Shown here one piece after another: positions 35,221-44,416 of a stretch of DNA of 64,000 nt. The stretch covers positions 45,487 through 109,486 of the forward strand of contig JAFEBV010000043.1 of assembly GCA_018242485.1 (NCBI GenBank). Reading direction: 5' to 3'. The notes beneath the pieces were generated by a model. It worked only from the letters and a program-made list of their open reading frames with translations, was not told the origin of the DNA and did not search any database. This stretch comes from Pseudomonadota bacterium. GTDB lineage: Bacteria > Pseudomonadota > Gammaproteobacteria > Xanthomonadales > Xanthomonadaceae. The position numbers and the translations under genes were made by a program. The first letter of the stretch is position 1. Each line of letters starts with the position of its first letter.

Positions 35221-37737
35221 ATGAACACCACCGCCTCCTCGCAGCACGAAGAGTACCGACAGGCGTTCCTGCGCCACCTGCCCAAGCGGGTCGAGTCGAT
35301 CGAGCAACGCATCGGCCGCTACCGCCGCGACGGCTGGGAAGCCGAAGGGCTACGCATGCTCACCGACGACGTGCAGCGCTTGGCCGGTGCCAGCGGCCGC
35401 TACGACCTGATCGAGCCCAGCCAGCACCTGCTCACCCTCGAGCAGATGCTCGGCGAGCACATGTCCCAGCGAACCCTGCCCAATGCGCAGCAGTCCGATC
35501 GCATGCTGACGTTGACCGCGGCGGTCACCGCCGCGTTGACGGTAAAGCCGACCGGGCCGCAGAAAGTGGCGCACTCCGAAGTGCCCCCGGCCGCCTACTG
35601 GCGACGCTGGACGGGCGATGCCCCCGACCCGAACGCCATGCCCGAACCCATCGCCGAAAATATCGCCAGACAGGGCGGCATCGCCCGCCGCATCTACCTG
35701 CTCAGCGACGGCAACCTTTTCGCCAACGAACTGGCGCAGCATCTGGATACGGAAGGCTTCGAGGTCGAGCCGGTCGAAACAGCGGCGGATCTGTCCGAAC
35801 TGCTGATGAGCCTGTCCCCGCACCTGGTGCTGGTGGACGCCTCGCGCATGCCCGACATTCTCGCAGTCGGCACCGCGCGCCGCGAGGCCCAGCAACGCGG
35901 CAGCGGGCAGCGCATCCAGCTGGTCGCGCTGGCCGCCGCCGACAACCTGCAATCGCGCCTCGATGCCCGCCGCGCCGGCAGCGACGCCTTGCTGTTCCCG
36001 CCGTTCACCATCCCGGACGTGATGCGCCAACTGCAAACCCTGCTGGCGCCGGCGACCGAGGAAAAACTGCGCGTGCTCATCGTCGAGGACGACCGCGCCC
36101 AGGGGTTGTTCGCGCAGAGCGTGTTGACCAACGCCGGCATGCAGGCGGTGGTGGAACAAGAACCCCTGCACGTGCTGGAAGCGCTGGAAGCCCTGCACCC
36201 GGATCTGGTGCTGATGGATCTGCACATGCCGCACGCCAACGGCGTGGAACTGACCGCGCTGATCCGCGAGCACGCCACCTTCAAGAACACCCCGATCGTG
36301 TTCCTGTCCGGCGAGAACGACCCGGACACGCGCTTCGACGCGATCAACGCCGGCGGCGACGATTTCCTCAGCAAACCCATCCGCCCCAAGCATCTGATCA
36401 CCGCGGTGCAGAACCGAGTGCGGCGCACGCGCACGCTGCAGCAACAGCAGGCTGCTGACCTGCCGCCGCGCGACGAGGCCACCGGCCTGCACCGCCGCGC
36501 CTTCGTGCTCGACCGCGTCAACGAGGCGCTGGGGTCGGGATCCGACAGTCCGGCAGCCGAGGGCGGTGCGTTGTTCGTGGAGATCGACAACGCCGCAACC
36601 CTGCGCGAGCGGCTCGGCCTGGCCGCGCTCGAGCATCTGGTGGTGAACGCCGGCCGCGTCGTCCACGACGAGTTGATGGATCAGCATGTTGCCGCGCGCA
36701 TCAACGACAACGCCTTCCTCGTGCTCGCGCTGGGACTCGACGACACCGCCTTGCTGGCGCTCGCCCGGCGCATCCACGACGCCATCGGCGGCCATGCCTT
36801 CGAGGCGGTCGGCAAACCCATGCGCCTGCGCGCATCGATCGGCGCCTGTCCGTTGCGCTTCGGCTTCGGCGATGCCAGCGCCCTGCTCAACACCGCCGAA
36901 CGCGATTGTCGCGAAGCGCGCGCGAGCGAGAGCGGTGTACGCCTGCATGAACCGCCGAAAGCCAGTGAAATCGACGCCGAGACCGCCTTGGTCGAACACA
37001 TGCGGCAAGCGATCGAGAACGACGGTTTCGGCCTGATCTACCAGCCCATCGTCGCCGTGCAGGGCGGCGGCAGCGCGCAGTACCAGACGCTGCTGCGCCT
37101 GCGCGACGCGACGGGCAAGCAGGTGCCTGCGGCGCGCATCCTGCCGCTGGCCGAACGCGCGCACCTGATGACCGACATCGATCGCTGGGTACTGACCCGG
37201 GCGATGAGCGTGCTGGGCCAGCAGCGCGAGCAGAGCCACGCCATGCGCCTGTTCGTGCCGCAGTCGATGACCACCTTCGCCGCACGCGAGCAGCCGGGCT
37301 GGCTCAAGGGCGAAATGGCCGCGCACGATCTGGCGGGCGACAGCCTCGTGCTCGAATGCCGGCTGGAGGATGCCCTGCTCAATCCGCCGGCGCTGGCGGC
37401 GTTCGCCCACGCGATGCGCGGCGAAGGCGTGCGCCTGTGCATCGGCCAGTTCGAGCGATCGGCCGCGGCCGATCGCCTGCTCGACCAGGTGCCGTTGGGC
37501 TACATCAAGCTGGCGCCCAAGTACGCCGCCGGCGACATCGCGCCCGAACTGCGCGAGGAGGCGAAGGCGGTCATCGAACATGCGCATGGCTTGGGCGTGC
37601 AGGCGATCGGCCACCGCGTGGAGGATCCGCACGCGGCGGCGACGTTATGGACGGCCGGCATCGACTACATCCAGGGCAACCTCGTGCAAAGCGCGAGCGG
37701 CGGCTTGGACTTCGATTTCAACGCCACGCTCATGTGA
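35221..37737 (+). CDS. multi-domain signalling protein with degenerate GGDEF and EAL domains
   Basis: The 838-residue protein has, in order: a helical N-terminal region; a degenerate receiver (about residues 157-275, RRIYLLSDGNLFANEL) without a normal phosphoacceptor context; a canonical receiver (about 283-400) with VLIVEDD and phosphorylatable Asp333 in LVLMDLHMP; a GGDEF-fold domain (about 418-575) whose catalytic GGDEF is replaced by RINDNAF; and an EAL-fold domain (about 582-835) in which YQTLLRLRD stands where E-A-L-L-R is expected and GNLVQS replaces QGYLxxxP. It therefore probably lacks cyclase and phosphodiesterase activity, and may bind c-di-GMP or a partner protein, as FimX-type proteins do. 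The hybrid kinase begins eight bases after its stop, so the two are almost certainly cotranscribed. Confidence 0.88.
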   Translation: MNTTASSQHEEYRQAFLRHLPKRVESIEQRIGRYRRDGWEAEGLRMLTDDVQRLAGASGRYDLIEPSQHLLTLEQMLGEHMSQRTLPNAQQSDRMLTLTAAVTAALTVKPTGPQKVAHSEVPPAAYWRRWTGDAPDPNAMPEPIAENIARQGGIARRIYLLSDGNLFANELAQHLDTEGFEVEPVETAADLSELLMSLSPHLVLVDASRMPDILAVGTARREAQQRGSGQRIQLVALAAADNLQSRLDARRAGSDALLFPPFTIPDVMRQLQTLLAPATEEKLRVLIVEDDRAQGLFAQSVLTNAGMQAVVEQEPLHVLEALEALHPDLVLMDLHMPHANGVELTALIREHATFKNTPIVFLSGENDPDTRFDAINAGGDDFLSKPIRPKHLITAVQNRVRRTRTLQQQQAADLPPRDEATGLHRRAFVLDRVNEALGSGSDSPAAEGGALFVEIDNAATLRERLGLAALEHLVVNAGRVVHDELMDQHVAARINDNAFLVLALGLDDTALLALARRIHDAIGGHAFEAVGKPMRLRASIGACPLRFGFGDASALLNTAERDCREARASESGVRLHEPPKASEIDAETALVEHMRQAIENDGFGLIYQPIVAVQGGGSAQYQTLLRLRDATGKQVPAARILPLAERAHLMTDIDRWVLTRAMSVLGQQREQSHAMRLFVPQSMTTFAAREQPGWLKGEMAAHDLAGDSLVLECRLEDALLNPPALAAFAHAMRGEGVRLCIGQFERSAAADRLLDQVPLGYIKLAPKYAAGDIAPELREEAKAVIEHAHGLGVQAIGHRVEDPHAAATLWTAGIDYIQGNLVQSASGGLDFDFNATLM

Positions 37738-37744
37738 CCCCGTC

Positions 37745-40411
37745 ATGGCGAAGTCCGCGTTGCTGCTGACCACCTTGCGCTGGATCACGCTGGGCGCGAT
37801 CGGCGGTACCATCGTCGCCGTCGGCATCGATCTGTATCGCGTCGAAGGGCCTTGGCTGATCGTCGCATTGGCGCTGTCGACGCTGTCCTTCGTTTGCTGC
37901 GCCGCCGCCCTGCACCTGCTCAACGTCGCCATCGAGCAGGCCAGCGCCGGCGTACGGCATGCCAGCGACGCTGCCGCCGATGCCGCCACGCGAGCCGACG
38001 AACAAGAGGCGCGCTTCGCCTCGATGCGCAGCGAACTGGAGGAAAACCGCCGCCTGCAGGAAGAGCTGACCGCGGCCAAGCAGGCGGCCGAGGATGCCAC
38101 GCGGGCCAAAAGCGAATTCCTGGCCACCATGAGCCACGAGGTGCGCACCCCGCTCAACGGCATCGTGCCGATGCTGGAATTGCTGCAATCCTCCAAGCTC
38201 GCGCTCGACCAGCGCGAGATGCTCGGCACCGCCCTGCAATCCTCGCGGCAACTGCTGCGGATCGTCGACGACATCCTCGATTACTCCAAACTCGAAGCGC
38301 ACAAGCTGGAACTGGAAAGCGTCAGCCTGAACCTGCGCGAGACGCTCGACTCGGTGATCCGACTGCTCGATCGGCAGGCGCAGTCCAAAGGGCTGGGCCT
38401 GAGCCTGCACATCGACCCGGACGTGCGCGCGGTGTTCCGCGGCGACCCGGTGCGCATCCGTCAGGTCGTCAGCAACCTCGTCAGCAACGCGCTCAAGTTC
38501 ACCGAGCGCGGCACCATCTCGGTGCATGTGAGCAAGGTGAAGGAAACGCGCACCCATCTGCAATTGCGCACGGAAGTGCGCGACACCGGCGTGGGCATCG
38601 CCCCGGACGCGGCTGGCAAGCTGTTCAGCGCGTTTTCGCAGGCGGACGCTTCGACCACCCGCGTGTACGGCGGCACCGGCCTGGGCCTGGCGATCTGCAA
38701 GCGCATCGTGGATCTGATGGGCGGCCGCATCGGCGTGGAATCCGAACTCGGGCGCGGCTCGACGTTCTGGTTCGAAATACCGATGCTCAAGGCCAGCGGC
38801 GACATCGAGGGCCCGCGCACCGGCCTGCAGAACGCCCGCCTGCTGGCGCTCACCTCCGACGAGGCGCTGCGCAAACGCATCACGTCCTCGCTGGCGCATA
38901 CGGGCGCGCAGTTGGCGTTCGTCGAGAACACGCAGGACGCCCTGAACCAACTGCGTGCCGCCGCGACCTCGCTCAAACGCGGCCTGGACGTGTTCGTCGT
39001 CGATGCGGCATCGATCCGCCACACCCTCGTTGCCCTGCAACGCAACCTGGCCGGCATGAACGAACTCGATCGCCTGCGGGTGCTGTTCCTCGAGGCTTCC
39101 GACCCCCTGCCCGAGGACGTGCGCGAACTGCCCAACACGGTCGTCGCGCCGCGCGCGCTCGCCGAAAGCGATCTGCGGCCCAAGCTCGCCGAATTGATGG
39201 CCGGGGAGGCCATCAGCACCACCGGCCGCGACGCGCCTGCGGCGGTGAGCCTGATCGCCGGGGCGGATGCGGGCGCGGAATCCAGGGCCGCGCCGACGAA
39301 AGCGTCACCGTCAGGCAGCGACCGCCTCGTCGGCCCGATCAAGGGCAGGCTGTTGCTGGTGGAGGACAACCCGGTCAACCTGCTGGTGGCGCAGCGAATC
39401 ATCGGATTGCTGGGTCCGCAGTGCGACACTGCGGAGAATGGCGAACTGGCGCTCGAAAAGATCGCGCGTGGCGGCTACGACATCGTGCTGATGGATTGCC
39501 AGATGCCGGTCATGGACGGCTATACGGCCACCCGCGCCTGGCGCGCGCAGGAGGCCGAACGCGGGCTGCCGCCGTTGCCGATCATCGCCATGACCGCCAA
39601 CGCCATGGCCGGCGACCGGCAGAAGTGCCTGGATGCGGGGATGGACGATTACTTGTCCAAACCGGTGGCGCGCGACCAGCTCGACGCCATGCTGCGCCAG
39701 TGGATGAGCAAGTCGCCCCGCTTGCGCCGCACACCACAGCATGCGGAAGAGACCGAGGCATCCGAAATCCAGACGACAGCGTCGGAGCCGAATCCTCCCC
39801 TCGCACCGGCCGGACTCACGGCCGATGAGATCGCGGCAGCCAGCCGGGTGATGGCGCAGGCAACCGCCGCCTTCGTCGCCCAACAGCCGCCCAAGGACGC
39901 GCCGCCGCCAATCCCCGCAGCCGCGCCAACACCGCCTCGCGAGCTCGTCGAACCCCAGCCCGCCGTGGCCACGCCACCCGCTCCGACAGCACCCCTCGAA
40001 GCCGCAACGGCGAGCAGCGCAGCACCTGCAAACGCCCATCACGAAACCACCGGCGAGCACGCGGTGCGCAAGGCGGCACCGGCGCTGGATTCGGAAATCA
40101 TCGAGGATCTGTGGAGCGCCATGGGCGACTCCTTCCGCGAACTGCTCCAGGTCTTCCTCGAAGACGCGCCCAAGCATCTGGCCAGGCTCGACGAGGCCAT
40201 TACCAACCACGACATCCCCGGACTGGTCGGGCCAGCGCACGCGCTCAAATCCTCCAGCGCCAACCTCGGTGCGATGCAACTGTCGGCGGCCGCCAAGCAC
40301 ATCGAGCAAGGCGCGCGCGCAGGCACCCTCGCGCAGCCGCAGGTGGCGGTGAAAGTGGCGAGTTACGAATTCCGCCGCGCCGAACGCGAATTGCGCACCT
40401 TGCTCAGCTGA
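37745..40411 (+). CDS. hybrid sensor histidine kinase with HPt domain
   Basis: The 888-residue product contains two membrane helices with almost no periplasmic loop (residues 12-62), a coiled coil, HisKA with phospho-acceptor His131 in SEFLATMSHEVRTPLNG, a HATPase domain with NLVSNALKF and DTGVGIAP, a degenerate receiver (about 365-480), a canonical receiver (Asp584 in VLMDCQMPVMDG), a proline- and alanine-rich linker and a C-terminal HPt with His832 in HALKSSSANLG. This is an RpfC/BarA-like phosphorelay. It probably donates phosphate to the canonical receiver of the upstream gene product; that is inferred from adjacency. The signal is probably sensed within the membrane. Confidence 0.92.
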   Translation: MAKSALLLTTLRWITLGAIGGTIVAVGIDLYRVEGPWLIVALALSTLSFVCCAAALHLLNVAIEQASAGVRHASDAAADAATRADEQEARFASMRSELEENRRLQEELTAAKQAAEDATRAKSEFLATMSHEVRTPLNGIVPMLELLQSSKLALDQREMLGTALQSSRQLLRIVDDILDYSKLEAHKLELESVSLNLRETLDSVIRLLDRQAQSKGLGLSLHIDPDVRAVFRGDPVRIRQVVSNLVSNALKFTERGTISVHVSKVKETRTHLQLRTEVRDTGVGIAPDAAGKLFSAFSQADASTTRVYGGTGLGLAICKRIVDLMGGRIGVESELGRGSTFWFEIPMLKASGDIEGPRTGLQNARLLALTSDEALRKRITSSLAHTGAQLAFVENTQDALNQLRAAATSLKRGLDVFVVDAASIRHTLVALQRNLAGMNELDRLRVLFLEASDPLPEDVRELPNTVVAPRALAESDLRPKLAELMAGEAISTTGRDAPAAVSLIAGADAGAESRAAPTKASPSGSDRLVGPIKGRLLLVEDNPVNLLVAQRIIGLLGPQCDTAENGELALEKIARGGYDIVLMDCQMPVMDGYTATRAWRAQEAERGLPPLPIIAMTANAMAGDRQKCLDAGMDDYLSKPVARDQLDAMLRQWMSKSPRLRRTPQHAEETEASEIQTTASEPNPPLAPAGLTADEIAAASRVMAQATAAFVAQQPPKDAPPPIPAAAPTPPRELVEPQPAVATPPAPTAPLEAATASSAAPANAHHETTGEHAVRKAAPALDSEIIEDLWSAMGDSFRELLQVFLEDAPKHLARLDEAITNHDIPGLVGPAHALKSSSANLGAMQLSAAAKHIEQGARAGTLAQPQVAVKVASYEFRRAERELRTLLS

Positions 40412-40459
40412 GCGGATCGGCCGGGCGTCGCAGCGCAGCTTTCGTCCGGAACCGTCTCC

Positions 40460-41011
40460 TCAACCCCAACCGCGCTGCCGGTGCGGTCGATCCGTGTGTA
40501 CCTCAAGTGCCGGTCGCGGGCCGAGCGTGCCCGTCGCGCGCGCCTGCGCCTGCGGTTCCAGATGCCGCAATGCCCGCGCGTACACGCCGCGCTTGAAGGT
40601 GACGACGTGTTCGAGCGGATACCAGAAATCTACCCAGCGCCAGCGATCGAATTCCGGTTTCTCGGTCGCGTCCAGACGCACGTCGTCGTCGCCGGCGAGC
40701 AGCCGCAGCAGGAACCACACCTGCTTCTGCCCGATGCACAGCGGCTGCCCCGGACGGCGCGCGCTGCGAAACGGCAGGCGATAACGCAACCAACCGGGCG
40801 TGGCGGCCAGCACCTCGACGTGCTCGGGCAGCAGCCCGGTCTCCTCGTGCAACTCGCGGTACATGGCCTCGAGCGGCGTCTCGTCGGTATTCATCCCGCC
40901 CTGCGGGAACTGCCAGCCGTCGCGATGCACGCGGCGCGCCCAGAACACCTGCCCATCCTCGCGCATCAGCACGATGCCCACGTTGGGGCGATAACCGTCC
41001 GGATCGATCAC
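40460..41011 (-). CDS. rppH: RNA pyrophosphohydrolase
   Basis: RppH removes pyrophosphate from the 5' end of transcripts to trigger decay. The 183-residue product starts, by family comparison, at the GTG giving [18 protein letters not shown], with GGAG eight bases upstream; a longer ATG-started version exists but lacks support. The Nudix box is [13 protein letters not shown] followed by [15 protein letters not shown], with the typical W-Q-F-P-Q-G-G lead-in. The C-terminal tail is basic and longer than in E. coli. It converges on the hybrid kinase gene. Confidence 0.95.
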   Translation of the reverse strand: MIDPDGYRPNVGIVLMREDGQVFWARRVHRDGWQFPQGGMNTDETPLEAMYRELHEETGLLPEHVEVLAATPGWLRYRLPFRSARRPGQPLCIGQKQVWFLLRLLAGDDDVRLDATEKPEFDRWRWVDFWYPLEHVVTFKRGVYARALRHLEPQAQARATGTLGPRPALEVHTDRPHRQRGWG

Positions 41012-41121
41012 GGCACGGACTCCGAATGCTTCAATGACCCGACTGTGCCACAGGCAGCGATACCGCCACAAGACGGCATCGCGGATGACGACCTTGCAGT
41101 CGCTATCGCGGCGCGCGCAGT

Positions 41122-41742
41122 TCAGTCATGCGACCCCAGCAGATCCGCGACCAGCGCTGCGTTGTGCGCCAGTTGCGCCTCGCGTCTTAAACGGCTGGCA
41201 GTGAAAATCGCCAGAAGATCGTCGGTTGCGCGTTCGAACACCTCATTGATGACGATGTAGTCGAACTCGCGGCAGTGTTCCATCTCGCCCCGTGCTGCCG
41301 CCAGCCGCCGCCGGATCACTTCCTCGCTGTCCTGCCCGCGCGTGCGCAGGCGGCGTTCCAGTTCCGCCAGCGAGGGCGGGAGGATGAACACGGTCACCGC
41401 GTCGGGCACCTTGGCGCGCACCTGCCGCGCGCCCTGCCAGTCGATCTCCAGCAGCACGTCGCGACCTTGCGCCAGTTGCGGCTCGACCGACTGCCGCGCG
41501 GTGCCCTTGTAATCGCCCATCACCAGCGCGTGCTCGAAGAAATCGTCCGCCGCGACCATGCCCTCGAACGCCTGCGCGCTGACGAAGTGGTAGTGCACGC
41601 CGTCGATCTCGCCCGGGCGCGGCGCGCGCGAGGTGAAGGAAATCGACAGGCTCAGCGTCGGGTCGCGCGCCAGCACCGCCCGTACGAGGCTGGATTTGCC
41701 GGCTCCCGAGGGTGCCGCGACGATGAACAACGTTCCGCCCAT
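41122..41742 (-). CDS. gmk: guanylate kinase
   Basis: The 206-residue enzyme begins [20 protein letters not shown] (P-loop) and has the GMP-binding region [19 protein letters not shown]. It phosphorylates GMP to GDP. The ATG shares one base with the stop of the upstream 83-codon gene (TGATG), which points to translational coupling. The yicC, small-ORF and gmk set is therefore a single operon. Confidence 0.96.
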   Translation of the reverse strand: MGGTLFIVAAPSGAGKSSLVRAVLARDPTLSLSISFTSRAPRPGEIDGVHYHFVSAQAFEGMVAADDFFEHALVMGDYKGTARQSVEPQLAQGRDVLLEIDWQGARQVRAKVPDAVTVFILPPSLAELERRLRTRGQDSEEVIRRRLAAARGEMEHCREFDYIVINEVFERATDDLLAIFTASRLRREAQLAHNAALVADLLGSHD

Positions 41743-41993
41743 CACTGGATGTCCTCCGACAATCCCGAACGGCTCGGCGGGTAGATGATCTTCCAGAGCT
41801 GCTCCTCCGCCCGCGCCTGCAATCGCGCAGTTCCCTCTCGCGTGGACGAGAATTCGCCGTCGCCTGGAATACAGCGCCCGTCGAATTCGATCCAATAACG
41901 CCAGTTCCCATCCCCGCCCTTCACCATGACGCCCGTCGCCTCGTCCACGAGGCAGAAAATTTGCACCCTGATCGGGAACCGGCATTCGCTCAT
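41742..41993 (-). CDS. conserved-position small hypothetical protein between yicC and gmk
   Basis: This 83-residue protein (MSECRFPIRVQIFCLVDEA, then GDGNWRYWIEFDGRC and ARAEEQLWKIIYPPSR) overlaps yicC by four bases (ATGA) and gmk by one base, so it is certainly placed for coordinated translation. No domain is recognised. The compact soluble sequence with two cysteines might be a small accessory protein. I cannot say whether the family is widespread. Confidence 0.7.
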   Translation of the reverse strand: MSECRFPIRVQIFCLVDEATGVMVKGGDGNWRYWIEFDGRCIPGDGEFSSTREGTARLQARAEEQLWKIIYPPSRSGLSEDIQ

Positions 41994-42856
41994 TCGAGAT
42001 TCTGCACCTGCTCGCGCAACTGTTCGATCAGCACCTTCAGTTCCACCGACGCCTGCGAGGTGCGCGCATCGATCGATTTGGAGCCCAGTGTATTGGCCTC
42101 GCGGTTGAACTCCTGCATCAAAAAGTCCAGCCGCCGACCGACGGCTTCGGGCAATTCCAGCACACGCCGCGCTTCGGCGAGGTGGCTGTCGAGGCGGTCG
42201 AGTTCCTCCTCGACATCGAGTTTTTGCAGACCGAGCACGATCTCCTGCTCGATCCGCCCCGGTTCCAGCGGCTGTTTGAGATCGGCGATGCGCGCCTGGA
42301 ACTTCGCCCGCAGCCCGGCGCGGATCTCCGGCATCCACGCGCGCACCTGCGCGACCAGCGCGGCGATGGCGTCCAGCCGCTCGATCATCACCGCCGCCAG
42401 TTTGCCGCCTTCGCGCTCGCGCGCGGCGAGGAACTCGGCCACGCCCGCATCCAGCAACGCCAGCGCTTCGGCCTGCAAGCCGGCCGCATCGGGGCGCGCC
42501 TCATCCAGCACGCCGGGGAAACGCAGCAGATCGACGAAATCGGTGTGCATGCCGGGAAAGCGGGTGTCGAGGTCGTTGGCCAGCTCCGACAGGCGCATCA
42601 ACAAAGCGTGGTTGGGTTGCAACTCGGCGACCGCGCCCTCGGGCGCACGCAGGCGCAGGCTCACATCGACCTTGCCGCGCGCGATCTTCTGCGCCAGTCG
42701 CTCGCGCAGTGCCGCTTCGAGCGGACGCAATTCCTCGGGCAGGCGCAGTCCCAACTCGAAGAAGCGATGGTTGACCGCGCGCAGGTCGCAAGCCAGCGTG
42801 CCCCACGGCGTGTTGCGTTCGGCGGAGGCGAAGGCGGTCATGCTGCGGATGGACAT
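41990..42856 (-). CDS. yicC: YicC-family endoribonuclease
   Basis: The 288-residue product has the YicC N-terminal MSIRSMTAFASAERNTPWGT and the C-terminal DUF1732 segment FLMQEFNREANTLGSKS. The start ATG was chosen because GGAG lies at correct spacing; another in-frame ATG sits six bases upstream. YicC-type proteins act as RNases, influencing sRNA turnover in E. coli. It overlaps the next gene by four bases and precedes gmk, as in many bacteria. Confidence 0.93.
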   Translation of the reverse strand: MSIRSMTAFASAERNTPWGTLACDLRAVNHRFFELGLRLPEELRPLEAALRERLAQKIARGKVDVSLRLRAPEGAVAELQPNHALLMRLSELANDLDTRFPGMHTDFVDLLRFPGVLDEARPDAAGLQAEALALLDAGVAEFLAAREREGGKLAAVMIERLDAIAALVAQVRAWMPEIRAGLRAKFQARIADLKQPLEPGRIEQEIVLGLQKLDVEEELDRLDSHLAEARRVLELPEAVGRRLDFLMQEFNREANTLGSKSIDARTSQASVELKVLIEQLREQVQNLE

Positions 42857-43049
42857 GGTCATCTCCGAAAGACACCGCATTCAGGATTCCGCCGTATAGC
42901 GCGTGGCGATCCCGGAATGACGTACAAAATCTGGACATCCCTTCCGCCGACAACCGAACGCACGGTGATCGACACCGATGGGGAAAGGATGCGAAAGCGT
43001 GGATGGTAAACTCTCGCGCCGCACTTGCGTACCTGCCACGGAGTCGTGC

Positions 43050-43781
43050 TTGAACCCATCCATCCGTCCCAGCGGCCGCGCCGCCGACCAGTTGCGCGCC
43101 GTGCAGTTGCAGCGCCACTACACCCGCCACGCCGAAGGCTCGGTACTGGCCTGCTTCGGCGACACCCGCGTGCTGTGCACGGCCAGCATCGAGAACCGCG
43201 TGCCGGGCTTCCTGCGCGGCAAGGGCGAAGGTTGGGTGACCGCCGAATACGGCATGCTGCCGCGCTCGACGCATTCGCGGATGAACCGCGAGGCCGCATC
43301 CGGCAAGCAGGGTGGGCGCACGCTGGAGATCCAGCGCCTGATCGGCCGCGCCCTGCGCGCCTGCGTGGATCGCGGCGCACTCGGCGAGCGCACCATCACC
43401 CTGGATTGCGACGTGCTGCAGGCCGACGGCGGCACCCGCACCGCGGCGATCACCGGCGCCTACGTCGCCCTCGCCGATGCCCTGCGCGTGCTGCGCGCAC
43501 GCGGCGACATCAGCAAGGATCCGCTGCACGGCGCGGTCGCCGCGGTCTCGGTGGGCGTGTATCGCGGCGTGCCGGTGCTCGATCTGGATTACGCCGAGGA
43601 CTCGGCCTGCGACACCGACATGAACATCGTGATGAACGATGGCGGCGGCTTCATCGAATTGCAAGGCACCGCCGAGGGCCATGCCTTCCGCCGCGACGAA
43701 CTCGATGCCCTGCTGGCGCTGGGCGAAAAGGGCGTGCGCGAGTTGCTGGCCCTGCAACAAGGTGCGCTGTCCGGCGCATGA
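43050..43781 (+). CDS. rph: ribonuclease PH
   Basis: The 243-residue product starts at TTG ([15 protein letters not shown]), supported by GGAG six bases upstream and by alignment with the usual [12 protein letters not shown] start. Motifs include [16 protein letters not shown], the phosphate-binding [20 protein letters not shown] region (read as two blocks) and [19 protein letters not shown]. RNase PH trims the 3' ends of tRNA precursors phosphorolytically. The stop overlaps rdgB by four bases, as in many gammaproteobacteria. Confidence 0.96.
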   Translation: MNPSIRPSGRAADQLRAVQLQRHYTRHAEGSVLACFGDTRVLCTASIENRVPGFLRGKGEGWVTAEYGMLPRSTHSRMNREAASGKQGGRTLEIQRLIGRALRACVDRGALGERTITLDCDVLQADGGTRTAAITGAYVALADALRVLRARGDISKDPLHGAVAAVSVGVYRGVPVLDLDYAEDSACDTDMNIVMNDGGGFIELQGTAEGHAFRRDELDALLALGEKGVRELLALQQGALSGA

Positions 43782-44377
43782 CCCGCCTCATCCTCGCCAG
43801 CTCCAACCGCGGCAAGCTCGCCGAGTTGCAAGGATTGCTCGCGCCTTCTGGTTACGAACTCATCGCCCAATCCGACCTTGGCGTCGGCGACGCCGAAGAA
43901 ACCGGCAGCACCTTCATCGAGAACGCGATCCTCAAGGCGCGCCACGCCGTACGCGCAACCGGGCTGCCGGCGCTCGCCGACGACTCCGGGCTGGTGGTCG
44001 ATGCGCTCGACGGCGAACCGGGACTGCGCTCGGCGCGTTACGCCGGACGACACGGCGACGACGCGGCCAACAACGCCCTGCTACTGCAACGCCTGCGCGA
44101 GGTGCCCGACGCACAGCGCGGTGCGCATTACTACTGCGTGCTGGTGTTGCTGCGCTCCGCCTCCAATCCGCAACCGCTGATCGCCGAAGGCCTCTGGCGC
44201 GGGCGCATCCTGCACGCCGCGCGCGGCGGCAATGGCTTCGGCTACGACCCGTTGTTCATGCCCGACGGCCATACGTGCAGTTCTGCCGAACTCGAACCTG
44301 CCCACAAGAACGCCATCAGCCACCGCGGGCAGGCGCTGGCAAGGCTGCGCGAGCGGCTGGCTGCGGCGGGCGTTTGA
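43778..44377 (+). CDS. rdgB: RdgB/HAM1-family non-canonical purine NTP pyrophosphatase
   Basis: The 199-residue enzyme removes dITP and XTP from the nucleotide pool. It has the family signature [32 protein letters not shown], the YAG segment, and [12 protein letters not shown] with the conserved SHRGQAL near the end. ATGA overlap with rph indicates coupling. hemW follows 39 bases later, giving the usual rph-rdgB-hemW order. Confidence 0.97.
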   Translation: MTRLILASSNRGKLAELQGLLAPSGYELIAQSDLGVGDAEETGSTFIENAILKARHAVRATGLPALADDSGLVVDALDGEPGLRSARYAGRHGDDAANNALLLQRLREVPDAQRGAHYYCVLVLLRSASNPQPLIAEGLWRGRILHAARGGNGFGYDPLFMPDGHTCSSAELEPAHKNAISHRGQALARLRERLAAAGV

Positions 44378-44416
44378 CGCGATCCGCACGTCGACCATGA
44401 TCCGGATCGCCGCCGC

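Noticed and set aside
35350..37632. 760-codon minus-strand frame opposite the GGDEF/EAL-like gene
   Set aside because: No domain signature and biased composition; the opposite strand carries clear receiver motifs.
43025..43777. N-terminal extension of RdgB through the rph gene
   Set aside because: The upstream part of the frame is an out-of-phase shadow of rph; RdgB homology starts at the ATG overlapping the rph stop.
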